From UBA1014 sp964344035 (lineage in GTDB: Bacteria > SAR324 > NAC60-12): a stretch of DNA of 32,119 nucleotides. The stretch spans positions 1 to 32,119 of the forward strand of contig CAYFLK010000050.1 of assembly GCA_964344035.1 (NCBI GenBank). Direction: 5' to 3'. Both the position numbers and the translations under genes were made by a program. The notes under the pieces are model-generated. The model searched no databases and had not been told where the DNA came from. It worked only from the letters and a program-made list of their open reading frames with translations. Of the stretch, positions 1 through 8,686 are shown one piece after another. The stretch's first letter is position 1. Every line of letters starts with the position of its first letter.

Positions 1-51
1 ACAGTTTAGTACCGTTAGGAGGGAAAATCAACACTTAAGGAGAACAGAGCC
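1..51. repeat. Left copy of terminal inverted repeat
   Basis: The first 51 bases match the reverse complement of 32068-32118 at all but one position (A at base 16 here against G in the other copy). Reading outward from the window, each copy starts GGCTCTGTTCTCC. Similarity stops just inside the window, after a shared TT. A short repeat facing outward at both ends of a segment is typical of an insertion-sequence terminus where an assembly breaks. No transposase is inside the window, so the IS family cannot be assigned. Confidence 0.85.
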
Positions 52-79
52 TTTAAGTAAGAGCCCGTTCAGATAGATT

Positions 80-2281
80 TCAACCGGCTATTTCAAATCC
101 TTGCTGAGTGGCATTACATTCGAGTTTAGTCACTTCACACAGCAGGGCTTTATACACGGGAAAACCTGAAATGGGGTCTCGGTTCTCAAAATCAGTGAGT
201 TCGTTGACATTTGCGTTTTGCCACGCTGTTGGTCCGAGCACCCCTCCACCCCCCATGTTTGCTTCAACAACGCCGACGACAATGTCAGTGCTGACGCATG
301 CATGGAAAACGACGGATCCCCGTTGCGATGACACCATCACTTTATCTCCGTTTTCAATCCCCCTTTTTTGTGCATCATGCGGGTGCAGGGTAACAATGGG
401 ATGCGGGTGTCTTTTTGCGAGAGTTGGAATATTGAAGTGTTGCGAACGGAAATATGACTGGGTGCGCGCCCCAGAGTTAAAAACCAGGGGGTAGCGCCGG
501 GCAAGATACGGTGCGGCAAGCGGACCTTCATGTGGTTCAGTGTAAACAGGTAACGGATCGTGTCCGTTTTCAGCCAGCCATTCCGAAGCGATTTCAAACT
601 TTCCTGTCGGAGTTTCAAAACCTGCTTGTCCATCCGAACGCAGTGTTCCAGATGCGTATTTGCGAAACTGCATTTCCGGCAAGTCAAACCACATACCTTC
701 CGGACGGGTTCGCAGTTCATCCAAGGAAATACCTGTATCACGAAAAGCGTCCTGAATCAGTTCCTCCTCGGTTTGCGGCCACAGGTGTCCGTAACCAAGA
801 CGCATGGCCAGTTCTGCGAAAATCAATTGGTCGTTTTTTGCTTCGCCGAGGGGTGCAATCACCCTCTTTCGAAGCTGTACGTACCCGTCATGAATCATGT
901 AGGATTCATTCTCAAACAGCGTGGTTGCCGGCAGCAGGATATCAGCAAATTGGGAGTCGGCAGTGGGGAAACGGTTGATTACCACCAGATGATCGAGTGC
1001 TGCCAATGACTTCTTCCACAAATACGGATCCGGCCATGAAGTGATGATGGAGGCGCCTGAGATAATCATCGCCTTTATAGGATATGGTTTGCCTTCCAGG
1101 ATTGCACGGGGAAGCAAAGCCGCATGTGCTTCCTTGCGTACTTCATGATAAAGCGGATACTCCTCGGCGCCTATCGGTTTGGCGCAGTTTTGCGGCAGTT
1201 CGGTCAACCGGCGATTTAGCTGAAGGCGATCTGGCATGGCGAATAGTTTTCCTCCGGGGACATCCAGATGGCCTGCGATGGCCTGAAGAATCCACACTGC
1301 CCGGATTGCTTGAATTCCGGTGTTGGAATACTCCAGCCCGCTGTACATCAGGATGGAACAGCCGTTAGCGCTGCCGATTGCACGTGCAAGAGAAATTATT
1401 TTTTCTTTAAGGACGCCGGTGACTGCCTCAACCGTTTGTGGAGTGAATTCCTGGACATATTCGCGCAGTTCATCAAAACCGTGTGTCCAGTGATTGACAA
1501 AATGATGATCAAACAGGTTTTCCTGAATGAGTACGTTCATCATCCCCAGAGCCAGGGCCCCATCGGTTCCCGGGCGTACACGCAGCCATTCCGCACTTGT
1601 CGAGCGGGCAGTTTCACTTCGGCGATGATCGATCACCACTACCCGTGCACCTCTCCTCTGGGCTTTTTTTATGTTAATGACATTTATGGGAGGTGAATCG
1701 GTGACAGGATTTTCACCCCAGATCAGGATCAGCTCTGCATTTGAAAGGTCTTCACGCATGTTGCGGATGCTATCCCCAAAACATGCGCATCCGGCAAGCA
1801 TTCCGTATGAGGTGTAACAGAGGGCGCCGACACCAGTGGTATTGGGAGACCCGAAAGGGAACAGGACCGCGTTTGCAGATGATTCTACTGTTCCCGCTGG
1901 AGCATATGTTTCATTCAGCGCGAATTCAAAATTGCCGCGTCCGGTGTAAATGCAAACTGCCTCAGGCCCGTAGCGTTTTTCAATCCGTTTCAGATTCTCA
2001 ATTATTTGATCGTATGCCTCGTCCCAGGTGATGCGCTCAAACCGGCCACCTCCCTTGATGCCTGAGCGCTTCCGGGGATAAAGGAGTCTGTCCCTGGAAT
2101 AGACCACCTCCCTGGCCTGAGCACCCCGGGGACAGACAATGCCAAGCGGATGATCCTTCAACGGGGATAACCGTTCGATCATGCCATTTTTCAGGTGAAT
2201 GTTCACACCGCATCCGGAGGGACAAACACCGCAGATGCTCTTTACTGTCTTGAGGACTGGATGGTGCTGTATGGGTTTCAT
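80..2281 (-). CDS. Molybdopterin (bis-MGD) oxidoreductase, DMSO reductase superfamily
   Basis: Large catalytic subunit of a molybdenum enzyme in the thiosulfate/polysulfide reductase and formate dehydrogenase-like branch; the substrate cannot be told. A [4Fe-4S] motif C-x2-C-x3-C-x25-C sits near the N-terminus (SICGVCPSGCGVN then IVCPRG). Next come the GSPNTTG and WGENPVTDSPP cofactor-binding segments. A Cys in ALCYTSYG is the probable Mo ligand, and a C-terminal dinucleotide-binding domain contains FNSGARTQSYFRSQH. The chosen ATG at 2281 starts 15 residues before the first Cys, as is usual in the family. An in-frame TTG at 2344 would add 21 residues, and neither start has a clear ribosome site. 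There is no twin-arginine signal and no iron-sulfur or membrane subunit gene beside it, so it looks cytoplasmic and orphan. It ends about 30 bp from the terminal repeat but is complete. Confidence 0.9.
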   Translation of the reverse strand: MKPIQHHPVLKTVKSICGVCPSGCGVNIHLKNGMIERLSPLKDHPLGIVCPRGAQAREVVYSRDRLLYPRKRSGIKGGGRFERITWDEAYDQIIENLKRIEKRYGPEAVCIYTGRGNFEFALNETYAPAGTVESSANAVLFPFGSPNTTGVGALCYTSYGMLAGCACFGDSIRNMREDLSNAELILIWGENPVTDSPPINVINIKKAQRRGARVVVIDHRRSETARSTSAEWLRVRPGTDGALALGMMNVLIQENLFDHHFVNHWTHGFDELREYVQEFTPQTVEAVTGVLKEKIISLARAIGSANGCSILMYSGLEYSNTGIQAIRAVWILQAIAGHLDVPGGKLFAMPDRLQLNRRLTELPQNCAKPIGAEEYPLYHEVRKEAHAALLPRAILEGKPYPIKAMIISGASIITSWPDPYLWKKSLAALDHLVVINRFPTADSQFADILLPATTLFENESYMIHDGYVQLRKRVIAPLGEAKNDQLIFAELAMRLGYGHLWPQTEEELIQDAFRDTGISLDELRTRPEGMWFDLPEMQFRKYASGTLRSDGQAGFETPTGKFEIASEWLAENGHDPLPVYTEPHEGPLAAPYLARRYPLVFNSGARTQSYFRSQHFNIPTLAKRHPHPIVTLHPHDAQKRGIENGDKVMVSSQRGSVVFHACVSTDIVVGVVEANMGGGGVLGPTAWQNANVNELTDFENRDPISGFPVYKALLCEVTKLECNATQQGFEIAG

Positions 2282-2344
2282 CCCTTGTGTAAGGCTGCTT
2301 TCATTGGGTGTCTGAAAAATGTTTGCGTTTGTTCTGTGCAACAA

Positions 2345-2417
2345 TATATTTGAAAGTAGATGAAAAAAAGTAATATATTTTTATAGTCACGATAATAAAT
2401 ATTTATAGAGATGAGGA
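2345..2417. promoter_or_regulatory. Divergent promoter region between molybdoenzyme and LysR genes
   Basis: A 73-bp, very AT-rich spacer separates the two divergent genes. It contains the perfect palindrome ATAAATATTTAT at 2395-2406, close to the lysR start, and an AT-rich tract that could serve promoters in both directions. LysR regulators usually bind such divergent spacers, so this is the expected operator. The exact boxes cannot be fixed from sequence alone, because AT-only palindromes arise easily by chance. Confidence 0.4.
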
Positions 2418-3311
2418 ATGACTTATGACCAATTAAAGGTGCTTGACGCAGTTGTACGTGCGGGAAGTTTCAAGGGAGCTTCTGAAATCCTGCATCGCAC
2501 CCAACCCGCTATCAGCCAGGCGATCAAGAATCTAGAACAGGAATTCGGAGTGCAGCTATTTTCACGGGAGAAATACCGGCCATGCCTCACCCCGGAAGGT
2601 GAGAAATTTTTTCACAACGCCAGGATGGTGTTGTCTCAAACCGAACGTCTTGAAGCGTTGGGCCATGAAATGGGAATGGGGCAGGAAGCGGAAGTCGGAA
2701 TTGCCCTCGATTCGCTCTGCCCGATGCCAGCGGTTTTGAAAACCTGTGAAGAAATCATTTCACGTTTCAGTGACACCAAATTCCAATTGATGGCGGAATA
2801 CTGGAGCGGTTCAATGGAGCGGTTGCTCAACAGGGATGTGGATATTGCAATCGCCCCCCTGTTGGATGAACCGGTTTATCAGCTTGAAGCAGTGCCACTG
2901 ATGAGCGTTATATTAACACCTGTTGCCGCGCCCCAATTTGCGGCGGCAAAAGTAGAACACGAACTGAACAAGGAAGAAATATGCAGGTACGTACATGTCC
3001 TGGTTCAGGATAGTGCGCGCAGAACGCTCAGTCAACGTCTGAAAAACCTATTGGATGTAGGCAATACCTGGCTCGTCAGCGACCATGCCACTAAAAAGGA
3101 GATACTGCTGGCTGGGCTGGGCTGGGGCCGCCTCCCAGAACATCTGATTTCGCAAGAACTTGAAACCAGGCAGCTTGTGCCGATCAGGAACAGATACCTG
3201 AAGCGCGAACGCTTCATCATTCATCTTATCCGGAAAAACGATAGGCCCATCGGACCCGTTACCCGCAAGCTATGGGACGCGCTGCTTTCCACAGCGGAAT
3301 CATTCACTTGA
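2418..3311 (+). CDS. LysR-family transcriptional regulator
   Basis: Transcription factor of 297 residues, the usual LysR length. The N-terminal winged helix-turn-helix covers about residues 1-60 (FKGASEILHRTQPAISQAIK followed by LEQEFGVQLFSR and LTPEGEKF). The rest is a periplasmic-binding-protein-like effector domain from about residue 90. It starts at an ATG with a purine-rich AGAG/GAGG stretch just upstream. It is transcribed away from the molybdoenzyme gene across 73 bp, so it most likely regulates that gene and itself. The effector cannot be predicted. It ends 22 bp before the convergent priA stop. Confidence 0.9.
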   Translation: MTYDQLKVLDAVVRAGSFKGASEILHRTQPAISQAIKNLEQEFGVQLFSREKYRPCLTPEGEKFFHNARMVLSQTERLEALGHEMGMGQEAEVGIALDSLCPMPAVLKTCEEIISRFSDTKFQLMAEYWSGSMERLLNRDVDIAIAPLLDEPVYQLEAVPLMSVILTPVAAPQFAAAKVEHELNKEEICRYVHVLVQDSARRTLSQRLKNLLDVGNTWLVSDHATKKEILLAGLGWGRLPEHLISQELETRQLVPIRNRYLKRERFIIHLIRKNDRPIGPVTRKLWDALLSTAESFT

Positions 3312-3333
3312 TGGTCTATTAGCTTTTGCAGCA

Positions 3334-5751
3334 CTAAATCAGGTGATGCGGGTCAACATCGATTTGAAGCAGTTCATCGCGTCTTAAGCGCGGGCCATTT
3401 TCTGCGGCGCGTTTGAGTACCGAGTGAAGGTCATGGACCCTTGCGGATTTGAGCAGAATCTGCCGGCGGAAGCGGTTGCGTATTTTTTTCACCGGAGCTT
3501 CCATCGGGCCGATCAAACGCACGGATTGAGGAAGCGGGTTCATGAGGGAAGCATGTTGATGCGCAAGTCTTTCCGCTCGGTTCTCATCAGGACTGCTGAA
3601 GAGTAGGAGTGCCAAGTTTAGAAAGGGCGGTGCCGCCAGGTTTTTTCTCTGTCTGAGTTCCAGTTCCCGAAAACGTTCAGCATCATGCATGCGGGTGCAG
3701 CGCAGGCTGTGGTGCCGGGGATTGTATGTCTGCACCAGCACTTCCCCCGGTTTGTCTGCGCGCCCGGCCCTTCCCGCTACCTGGGTGAGCAGTTGAAAAG
3801 TGCGTTCCCCCGCGCGGAAGTCCGGAATGTTTAGGGAAAGGTCTGCGAGAACAACTCCGACCAGAGTCACCTTGGGGAAATCATGTCCCTTGGCAACCAT
3901 TTGCGTGCCGATGACAATGTCGACTTCATGCCGGTGGATTCGCTCCTGCATGCGTGAATATGTGTGCCGGCCATGGATCGAGTCGCGGTCCATGCGCATG
4001 AGCCGTGCTTCGGGAAACATCATCTTCAGTTCTGATTCGATCTGCTCGGTTCCGATGCCGATCACTTTCGGCTTTTGGTCGGTGCTGCAGAAAGGGCATC
4101 TATTTGGCATAGGCGCGACGAACTCGCACTGGTGGCAACGTAATTCCCCGGCTCCTCGGTGAAAAACCAGGCTCAGGCTGCAATTGAGACAGGTGTGTGT
4201 TTCATTGCATTCCCCACAAATCACCAGCGGGGCAAAACCGCGGCGGTTGAGGAAGACAATGCTCTGCTCTTTGCGCAGCAGCCTTTCTCGCAAAGCTTCC
4301 ACCAGGTTCTTTGAAAAAAAAGGACTGCCCTGCTGCCGCTCAGAATGTTTCATGTCCAGCACCTGCACTTCCGGCATTTTTTCCTGGTGAATGCGTTGTT
4401 TCAGATGCAGGTGCAGGTATTTGCCGGAAACGATGTTATGCGCGGATTCAAGCGAGGGGGTTGCTGAACCAAGCAGGACCATGGCGTTGCAGCAAAAACC
4501 CCTGTACACCGCCACGTCCCGCCCGTGATACCTTGGGGTGTCAGCCTGTTTGTAGGAAGGGTCATGTTCCTCGTCCACGATTATCAATCCGGGGTTTTTG
4601 AGGGGAGCAAACACCGCGCTGCGTGCGCCGACGACAATGGGGGTTTCACCGTTTCGCACCCTGGACCATTCGTCGTAGCGTTCTCCGTCTTCCATTCCGC
4701 TGTGAAGAACGGCAACCTGGTCGCCGAAGCGTGCGCGGAAACGGTTGATCAGTTGCGGGGTGAGTGAAATTTCCGGGACCAGTATCAGGCAGGTTTTGTC
4801 CAGTTCTCTGGCTGCGCGAACAGCGTGCAGATATACCTCGGTTTTTCCGCTTCCGGTGACTCCTTCGAGCAGGAATGTCTGAAAGGCTCCTTTGCTGAAT
4901 GCCCTACGCAGTGAATCGAACACGCTGCGCTGATCCTCCGTCAAAACGTTGAATGATTCAAGTTCCGGCAGAGGCCCATCGAGGAAACGGCGATATACCC
5001 GTTTTTCATAAAAATCGATCGCTTTTTCTCCGTGCATCTGTCGTAGCGCAGACGCGGGATTGGTGACAACCGCGCGGATATCTTCCCAGGGCATTTCAGG
5101 ATTGTTTTTCAGCAGCGAAAGGATTTGCTGACGCTTTGTTATTTTCCTGCTTTGTTTTTTAACGGGTTTTTCTTGGTGGTCAAGCAGGCGTACCCAGCGC
5201 TGCATTTTAGGTTTTGTTTTTTTACCCAGCAGGACATGGTTTTCCTGCACCAGTCCCTGCTCAATCCATCCTCGCAACACCTGATGTGAATGATGGTCTG
5301 CGTCGGAATTTCTCCACTCCTTGAGGTTCCATTTGTCCTTGCTCTCTACAAGAAATCGTAGTTCTGCGGGCAGGGTTTTGAAATCCGGAAGTGAATCTGC
5401 TGCTTTCGTGTATTCCGTGCGGACCAGAACAGCCAGCCCGCCGGGGACAGCAGCATTCAATACCTCTCCCCATCCGCAGAAATAATATTCTCCCACCCAT
5501 TTTGCCAGATTCAGGATTTCCCTGGTGAACGAAGGATGATCTTCAATGATTTCTTCAACGGGTTTTAAATGCTCATAATTACTGCTTTTCTTCAGCATGG
5601 TCACCACCCCTCCAAGCTTTCTTGTGCCGAAAGGAACAAGCACCCGGACACCGGGAACAGGAGGTTTGTTCAATGCCTCCGGCCACCGGTAATCGAATGT
5701 TTTGTGCAGGGGAATGTTAAGGGCGACTTCAACGATCATCAGGGGCGCCAT
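3334..5751 (-). CDS. priA: Primosomal protein N' (replication restart helicase PriA)
   Basis: Superfamily 2 3'-5' helicase that recognises stalled forks and reloads the replicative helicase. The N-terminal 3'BD begins IVEVALNIPLHKTFDYRWP. Walker A (EGVTGSGKTEVY) lies at about residue 298 and the DEEH box (VDEEHDPSYKQ) at about 391. The cysteine-rich zinc insert is at about 510-560 (CGECNETHTCLNC, CHQC, CPFC), followed by helicase motifs including GTQMVAKGHDFP and QVAGRAGR. At 805 residues it is somewhat longer than the E. coli protein, mainly through a basic spacer at about 190-220. The start could be this ATG or the one four codons later; neither has a Shine-Dalgarno sequence, and the upstream DNA is a TTCTAGA tandem repeat. 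It lies 15 bp downstream of the cupin isomerase gene and is probably cotranscribed with it. Confidence 0.96.
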   Translation of the reverse strand: MAPLMIVEVALNIPLHKTFDYRWPEALNKPPVPGVRVLVPFGTRKLGGVVTMLKKSSNYEHLKPVEEIIEDHPSFTREILNLAKWVGEYYFCGWGEVLNAAVPGGLAVLVRTEYTKAADSLPDFKTLPAELRFLVESKDKWNLKEWRNSDADHHSHQVLRGWIEQGLVQENHVLLGKKTKPKMQRWVRLLDHQEKPVKKQSRKITKRQQILSLLKNNPEMPWEDIRAVVTNPASALRQMHGEKAIDFYEKRVYRRFLDGPLPELESFNVLTEDQRSVFDSLRRAFSKGAFQTFLLEGVTGSGKTEVYLHAVRAARELDKTCLILVPEISLTPQLINRFRARFGDQVAVLHSGMEDGERYDEWSRVRNGETPIVVGARSAVFAPLKNPGLIIVDEEHDPSYKQADTPRYHGRDVAVYRGFCCNAMVLLGSATPSLESAHNIVSGKYLHLHLKQRIHQEKMPEVQVLDMKHSERQQGSPFFSKNLVEALRERLLRKEQSIVFLNRRGFAPLVICGECNETHTCLNCSLSLVFHRGAGELRCHQCEFVAPMPNRCPFCSTDQKPKVIGIGTEQIESELKMMFPEARLMRMDRDSIHGRHTYSRMQERIHRHEVDIVIGTQMVAKGHDFPKVTLVGVVLADLSLNIPDFRAGERTFQLLTQVAGRAGRADKPGEVLVQTYNPRHHSLRCTRMHDAERFRELELRQRKNLAAPPFLNLALLLFSSPDENRAERLAHQHASLMNPLPQSVRLIGPMEAPVKKIRNRFRRQILLKSARVHDLHSVLKRAAENGPRLRRDELLQIDVDPHHLI

Positions 5752-5778
5752 TCTAGAATCTAGATTCTAGATTCTAGA
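5751..5778. repeat. Four tandem TTCTAGA heptamers at the priA start
   Basis: Four 7-bp units run in tandem: TTCTAGA, ATCTAGA, TTCTAGA, TTCTAGA. Each contains the palindrome TCTAGA, so the transcript can fold. The array covers the stop codon of the upstream isomerase gene (5767-5769) and touches the first base of the priA start codon. It occupies the place where the priA ribosome-binding site would be. Seven is not a multiple of three, so a change in copy number would alter the isomerase C-terminus and the spacing to priA. Confidence 0.85.
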
Positions 5779-7329
5779 TTTGGGCACTGCCTTGAGAAAC
5801 ACCAAAGGCTCGTCACCGCTGTTGTACACACTGTATTCATCGGTGCCCGCATGGATGAAGATTGCGTCCTCGGAACTGAGTTGGTATTTAACCTCGCTTT
5901 CAGATTTAAACAACGCCGATCCGATGACTACGATCAGGAGCTGGTAGTGCCCGCCGCATCCGCCGGTGTGTTGCTGCTTCGCTTCCAGCAAAATCCTGTC
6001 AGTGACAAAATCGGGAAAATCGACAATCCGTTCTTCACGGAAACCATTTCCGGATTTCAGCAGTTCCGGATGGGGTGGGTGGTACGGCTCCACTTTCATC
6101 CTTGCCAGTGCCTGTGCTGTGTCCCAATGATCCTGGGTGAGTACTTTCTGCGCAAACATCACAATCAGTCGTTCATAATGCGGGGTTTGAAACTCAATCA
6201 CACGGATGCCGTGCTGGAGTGAATGCATCTGCAATGGGGGGAAGGAGACTACATCTCCCACACGAACAGGGCATTCACCAACGAATGTATCAGCTTCCTT
6301 CCGCAACCGTGATTCCTCTGTTTTCAGGTCCTTCGGTATAGACTCGAGCAGGGTCTCTCTTGCTTCTGGACTAACCGCTTCGTTAGGCGGGATACCTTTT
6401 TTATCCTTGGCCCGTTCAAGTAGCGCATCAATTTTCCTTCTGATGTTTTCATATTCCTTTATCCGTTCATGGAAATCACGTATGCATGCAGAAGTCCAGT
6501 CTTCACCGCGGTTTTGACGATATTTCCAGATTATTTCTGAAGCGATCCCCGCTTTGATGATGCCTGTGCCGAAAGGCCAGGCCTGGGGATCTATTTCTGT
6601 GACCACGTATGTTTCCCATTTTTCCTCGTGCATTTCGAGGTAGAGGTCGCCGATGACCGGTTCCGGGAGAGGGTTCAGGGTTTTGAGCAGGATCAGGTTT
6701 TCCTCATGATCACCCAAAGACGCATCGCGGAAAAGCCCCAGTGCATATGGAAGTTCGGTGCGCCCAAACTCATCCTTTACACATGCCACCCCACGTTTTT
6801 CCACGCCAGTATACCAACCTTCATGGCCCCAGGGTTTGGCGATTTTCAGGACATCCAGCAGAAAAGGCTTATCCGGGGCCAGGATAGCGCATCCGAGGTT
6901 TTTCGCGGCTGATTCCAGAGGCTTCTCGGGGTTCTGTTCAAGCAGAGCCGGGACTTCTTCCAAATCAGGCCGGCTTTTCCAGACACAGCCCCGCATGAGA
7001 GTTCCCTCGTTTCGTGGAACGATTTCATAAAGTTGTTCATAAAATACCATTTCCTGATTCCCACTCCATGGCTCTATGCGGCCGCGGAATATGTGCAGAA
7101 AAATCTTTTCCGGGGGCGTACTATTATACTTGTCCCGCAATTGTTTCCACAGCACCAGGATATCAGGGATTGGGGCATCAGTAAGTTCTTGGAACTGCAG
7201 GGCCCCGTAAACCGCGGATGTCCCGTTTTCTGCGTTGCTTGTCGTGTGGAGGTGATGGAAATTAAGCGCCCGCATTATCTCCCTGCAGACCTTCCACGCG
7301 TTTTTCATGGAATCGGCTGACATCCTCAT
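5767..7329 (-). CDS. Type I phosphomannose isomerase-like cupin protein
   Basis: Protein of 520 residues with hallmarks of class I mannose-6-phosphate isomerases. KPWGHEGWYTGVEKRG resembles the KPWG entry of the family. YLEMHEEKWETYVV (about residue 232) supplies the His and Glu metal ligands. SFPPLQMHSLQHGIRVIEFQ (about 365) supplies the third His and the E-Q strand. A second cupin barrel forms the C-terminus. A charged helical insert of about 70 residues (near 290-360) separates the halves. The first 150 residues have no family signature I can name. The ATG at 7329 overlaps the stop of the upstream racemase gene (TGATG), so translation is coupled; a TTG one codon earlier is possible. The sugar substrate is unknown, and its pairing with a racemase-like gene suggests a less usual role than mannose metabolism. 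Confidence 0.7.
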   Translation of the reverse strand: MRMSADSMKNAWKVCREIMRALNFHHLHTTSNAENGTSAVYGALQFQELTDAPIPDILVLWKQLRDKYNSTPPEKIFLHIFRGRIEPWSGNQEMVFYEQLYEIVPRNEGTLMRGCVWKSRPDLEEVPALLEQNPEKPLESAAKNLGCAILAPDKPFLLDVLKIAKPWGHEGWYTGVEKRGVACVKDEFGRTELPYALGLFRDASLGDHEENLILLKTLNPLPEPVIGDLYLEMHEEKWETYVVTEIDPQAWPFGTGIIKAGIASEIIWKYRQNRGEDWTSACIRDFHERIKEYENIRRKIDALLERAKDKKGIPPNEAVSPEARETLLESIPKDLKTEESRLRKEADTFVGECPVRVGDVVSFPPLQMHSLQHGIRVIEFQTPHYERLIVMFAQKVLTQDHWDTAQALARMKVEPYHPPHPELLKSGNGFREERIVDFPDFVTDRILLEAKQQHTGGCGGHYQLLIVVIGSALFKSESEVKYQLSSEDAIFIHAGTDEYSVYNSGDEPLVFLKAVPKSRI

Positions 7330-8237
7330 CAATCTACAAGTTCCGGAACAACTGTTCCCTTTTCAAATGCTTTTGAAGCGACGGGAGACATGTTTTGCAG
7401 AAAATAAGTCAGGGTCCGGATTTCTTCCTGGGGCAGTTCATAAGGGGTGACAAAGTTTACTTTGGCGGGATGCCACTCACCGGTATATTGAAATGCAGAT
7501 TCTGCCAGTTCCCGGGCAGCGGAAGGGTTTGGATCGAGGACAAGGGGAGCTTGTCCCGTCACTTCATGCAGCATTTCCGCAAAAATACCGGCTTGGAAAC
7601 TGTAGTGAGTGCAACCGAGAAAAAGCAGCGGACGTCCTCTCAATTCACCGACTTTCCTCTCAACCCATTGATGAAAAGCCAGTTGTGCAAAACCGCGGAC
7701 GGCTGCCTTTACCCTTACTCCCTTGCGATCCGAGGAAATTATACTGGCCAACCCCGGGCAGGACTGGGCAACGATCCTGCAAAATATGGATTTGTCTTCA
7801 TCAAAAGGCCTTTTATAAGTCCCTTCTGCAATGGTTGTTGGAGAAGCGAAAACGAAGGCAGGCGAGTGGGGGTGTTGCAGCAGGGCAGTTTGCAGGATCT
7901 GGTTCCCGACAGCATTAATGCCATGAACGGGCACGCTGTTTTCCAATGTAAACATCAGTTCTTTGAGATATCCTGAAAGGGAGCCGCAGGCGACAAAAAT
8001 GCTATCCGGATTGTAGAGATTGTCAATGTTCCGCAGCACACGGTCAAAAACCCGGACCCGTTCGCTCCGGGACAGCATGTCGTTGTATCCCTGACCGTCT
8101 TTTGGCGCAGCGTTTACATAGATAATCTGTTTTGCAGATGTGGGATCAGAACTGCTTTTCACCGGTCCCAGTATCCTTAGCAAATGTGCTAGGACCGAAA
8201 GCCCTCCCAAACCGGAATCAGTGATGACCAGCGTCAT
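7329..8237 (-). CDS. Aspartate/glutamate racemase-family protein (MurI-like)
   Basis: Cofactor-independent racemase fold. The N-terminal TDSGLGGLSVLAHLL matches the FDSGxGGLSV signature of glutamate racemase. Both catalytic cysteines are present: Cys84 in FVACGSLSG and Cys209 in LGCTHYSF. The first motif is normally ACNT, so the Asn after the first Cys is Gly here, which may change substrate choice. It has 302 residues, a little longer than typical MurI, with an extra loop at about 26-50. It is the first gene of a minus-strand run with the cupin isomerase (overlapping stop and start) and priA. It could make D-glutamate for peptidoglycan or act on another acid. The racemase family is fairly sure, the substrate is not. 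Confidence 0.75.
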   Translation of the reverse strand: MTLVITDSGLGGLSVLAHLLRILGPVKSSSDPTSAKQIIYVNAAPKDGQGYNDMLSRSERVRVFDRVLRNIDNLYNPDSIFVACGSLSGYLKELMFTLENSVPVHGINAVGNQILQTALLQHPHSPAFVFASPTTIAEGTYKRPFDEDKSIFCRIVAQSCPGLASIISSDRKGVRVKAAVRGFAQLAFHQWVERKVGELRGRPLLFLGCTHYSFQAGIFAEMLHEVTGQAPLVLDPNPSAARELAESAFQYTGEWHPAKVNFVTPYELPQEEIRTLTYFLQNMSPVASKAFEKGTVVPELVD

Positions 8238-8686
8238 CTTGCAGTATTATCTCTCCGAAGTGGCATGATGATGAGCGTGCAAAGGGTAAAATCGATATCC
8301 ACGGGAAAGCAGGATTTAATGAAACGGAACATTTGCCGCTGCCGGTACATGCAGTGGAAGTCAAACTATCCGCAGTCCACGAGAAACTCAATTCATTTCC
8401 TGTTGGTTTTTGTGTTGAAGCAATGTAAATCTAGACAAACGGATGATAACTCTTTAGTCTCTCAAAAATTTCATTCTTAGACAAAATATCGAAAAATTTT
8501 CGTTGTCGAAATCGAAATCGAAATCGGTATTCGATCCCGATCCCGACCCCGATTGTATTGGTTATGGGCGTAACCTACGTTAGGAGTAGAAAACAGGCAT
8601 TTTAGTGCCCATCCCGGTTCCTGGGAACGAGGTGTTTCAGTGATTCTCCGGGGCGGCGCCATACATACAGCTTTTACTGATATACT
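8238..8686. other. Intergenic region with simple repeats and a possible gene remnant
   Basis: This 449-bp spacer holds no complete gene that I accept. At 8261-8428 an open plus-strand stretch of 56 codons without a start encodes a protein-like sequence (GKIDIHGKAGFNETEHLPLP, ending FPVGFCVEAM); it may be the 3' end of a lost gene. Simple repeats follow at 8506-8554. Then comes a segment containing the near-palindrome GTTCCTGGGAAC (8613-8645), of a type often seen in dispersed bacterial repeats. The pcm promoter must lie in the last part. Confidence 0.5.
8506..8554. repeat. Degenerate hexamer repeats (TCGAAA)n and (CCGATC)n
   Basis: Three TCGAAA-type hexamers (8506-8523) are followed, after a short break, by four CCGATC-type hexamers (8531-8554: TCGATC, CCGATC, CCGACC, CCGATT). 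Both arrays share a CGA core, as if one diverged from the other. The translation in any frame is low complexity, so this is not coding sequence. It is a short non-coding simple-repeat tract of unknown role. Confidence 0.7.

Noticed and set aside
8477..8662. 61-codon minus-strand open frame with RDRDRIPISISIS
   Set aside because: Low-complexity translation of the hexamer repeats.
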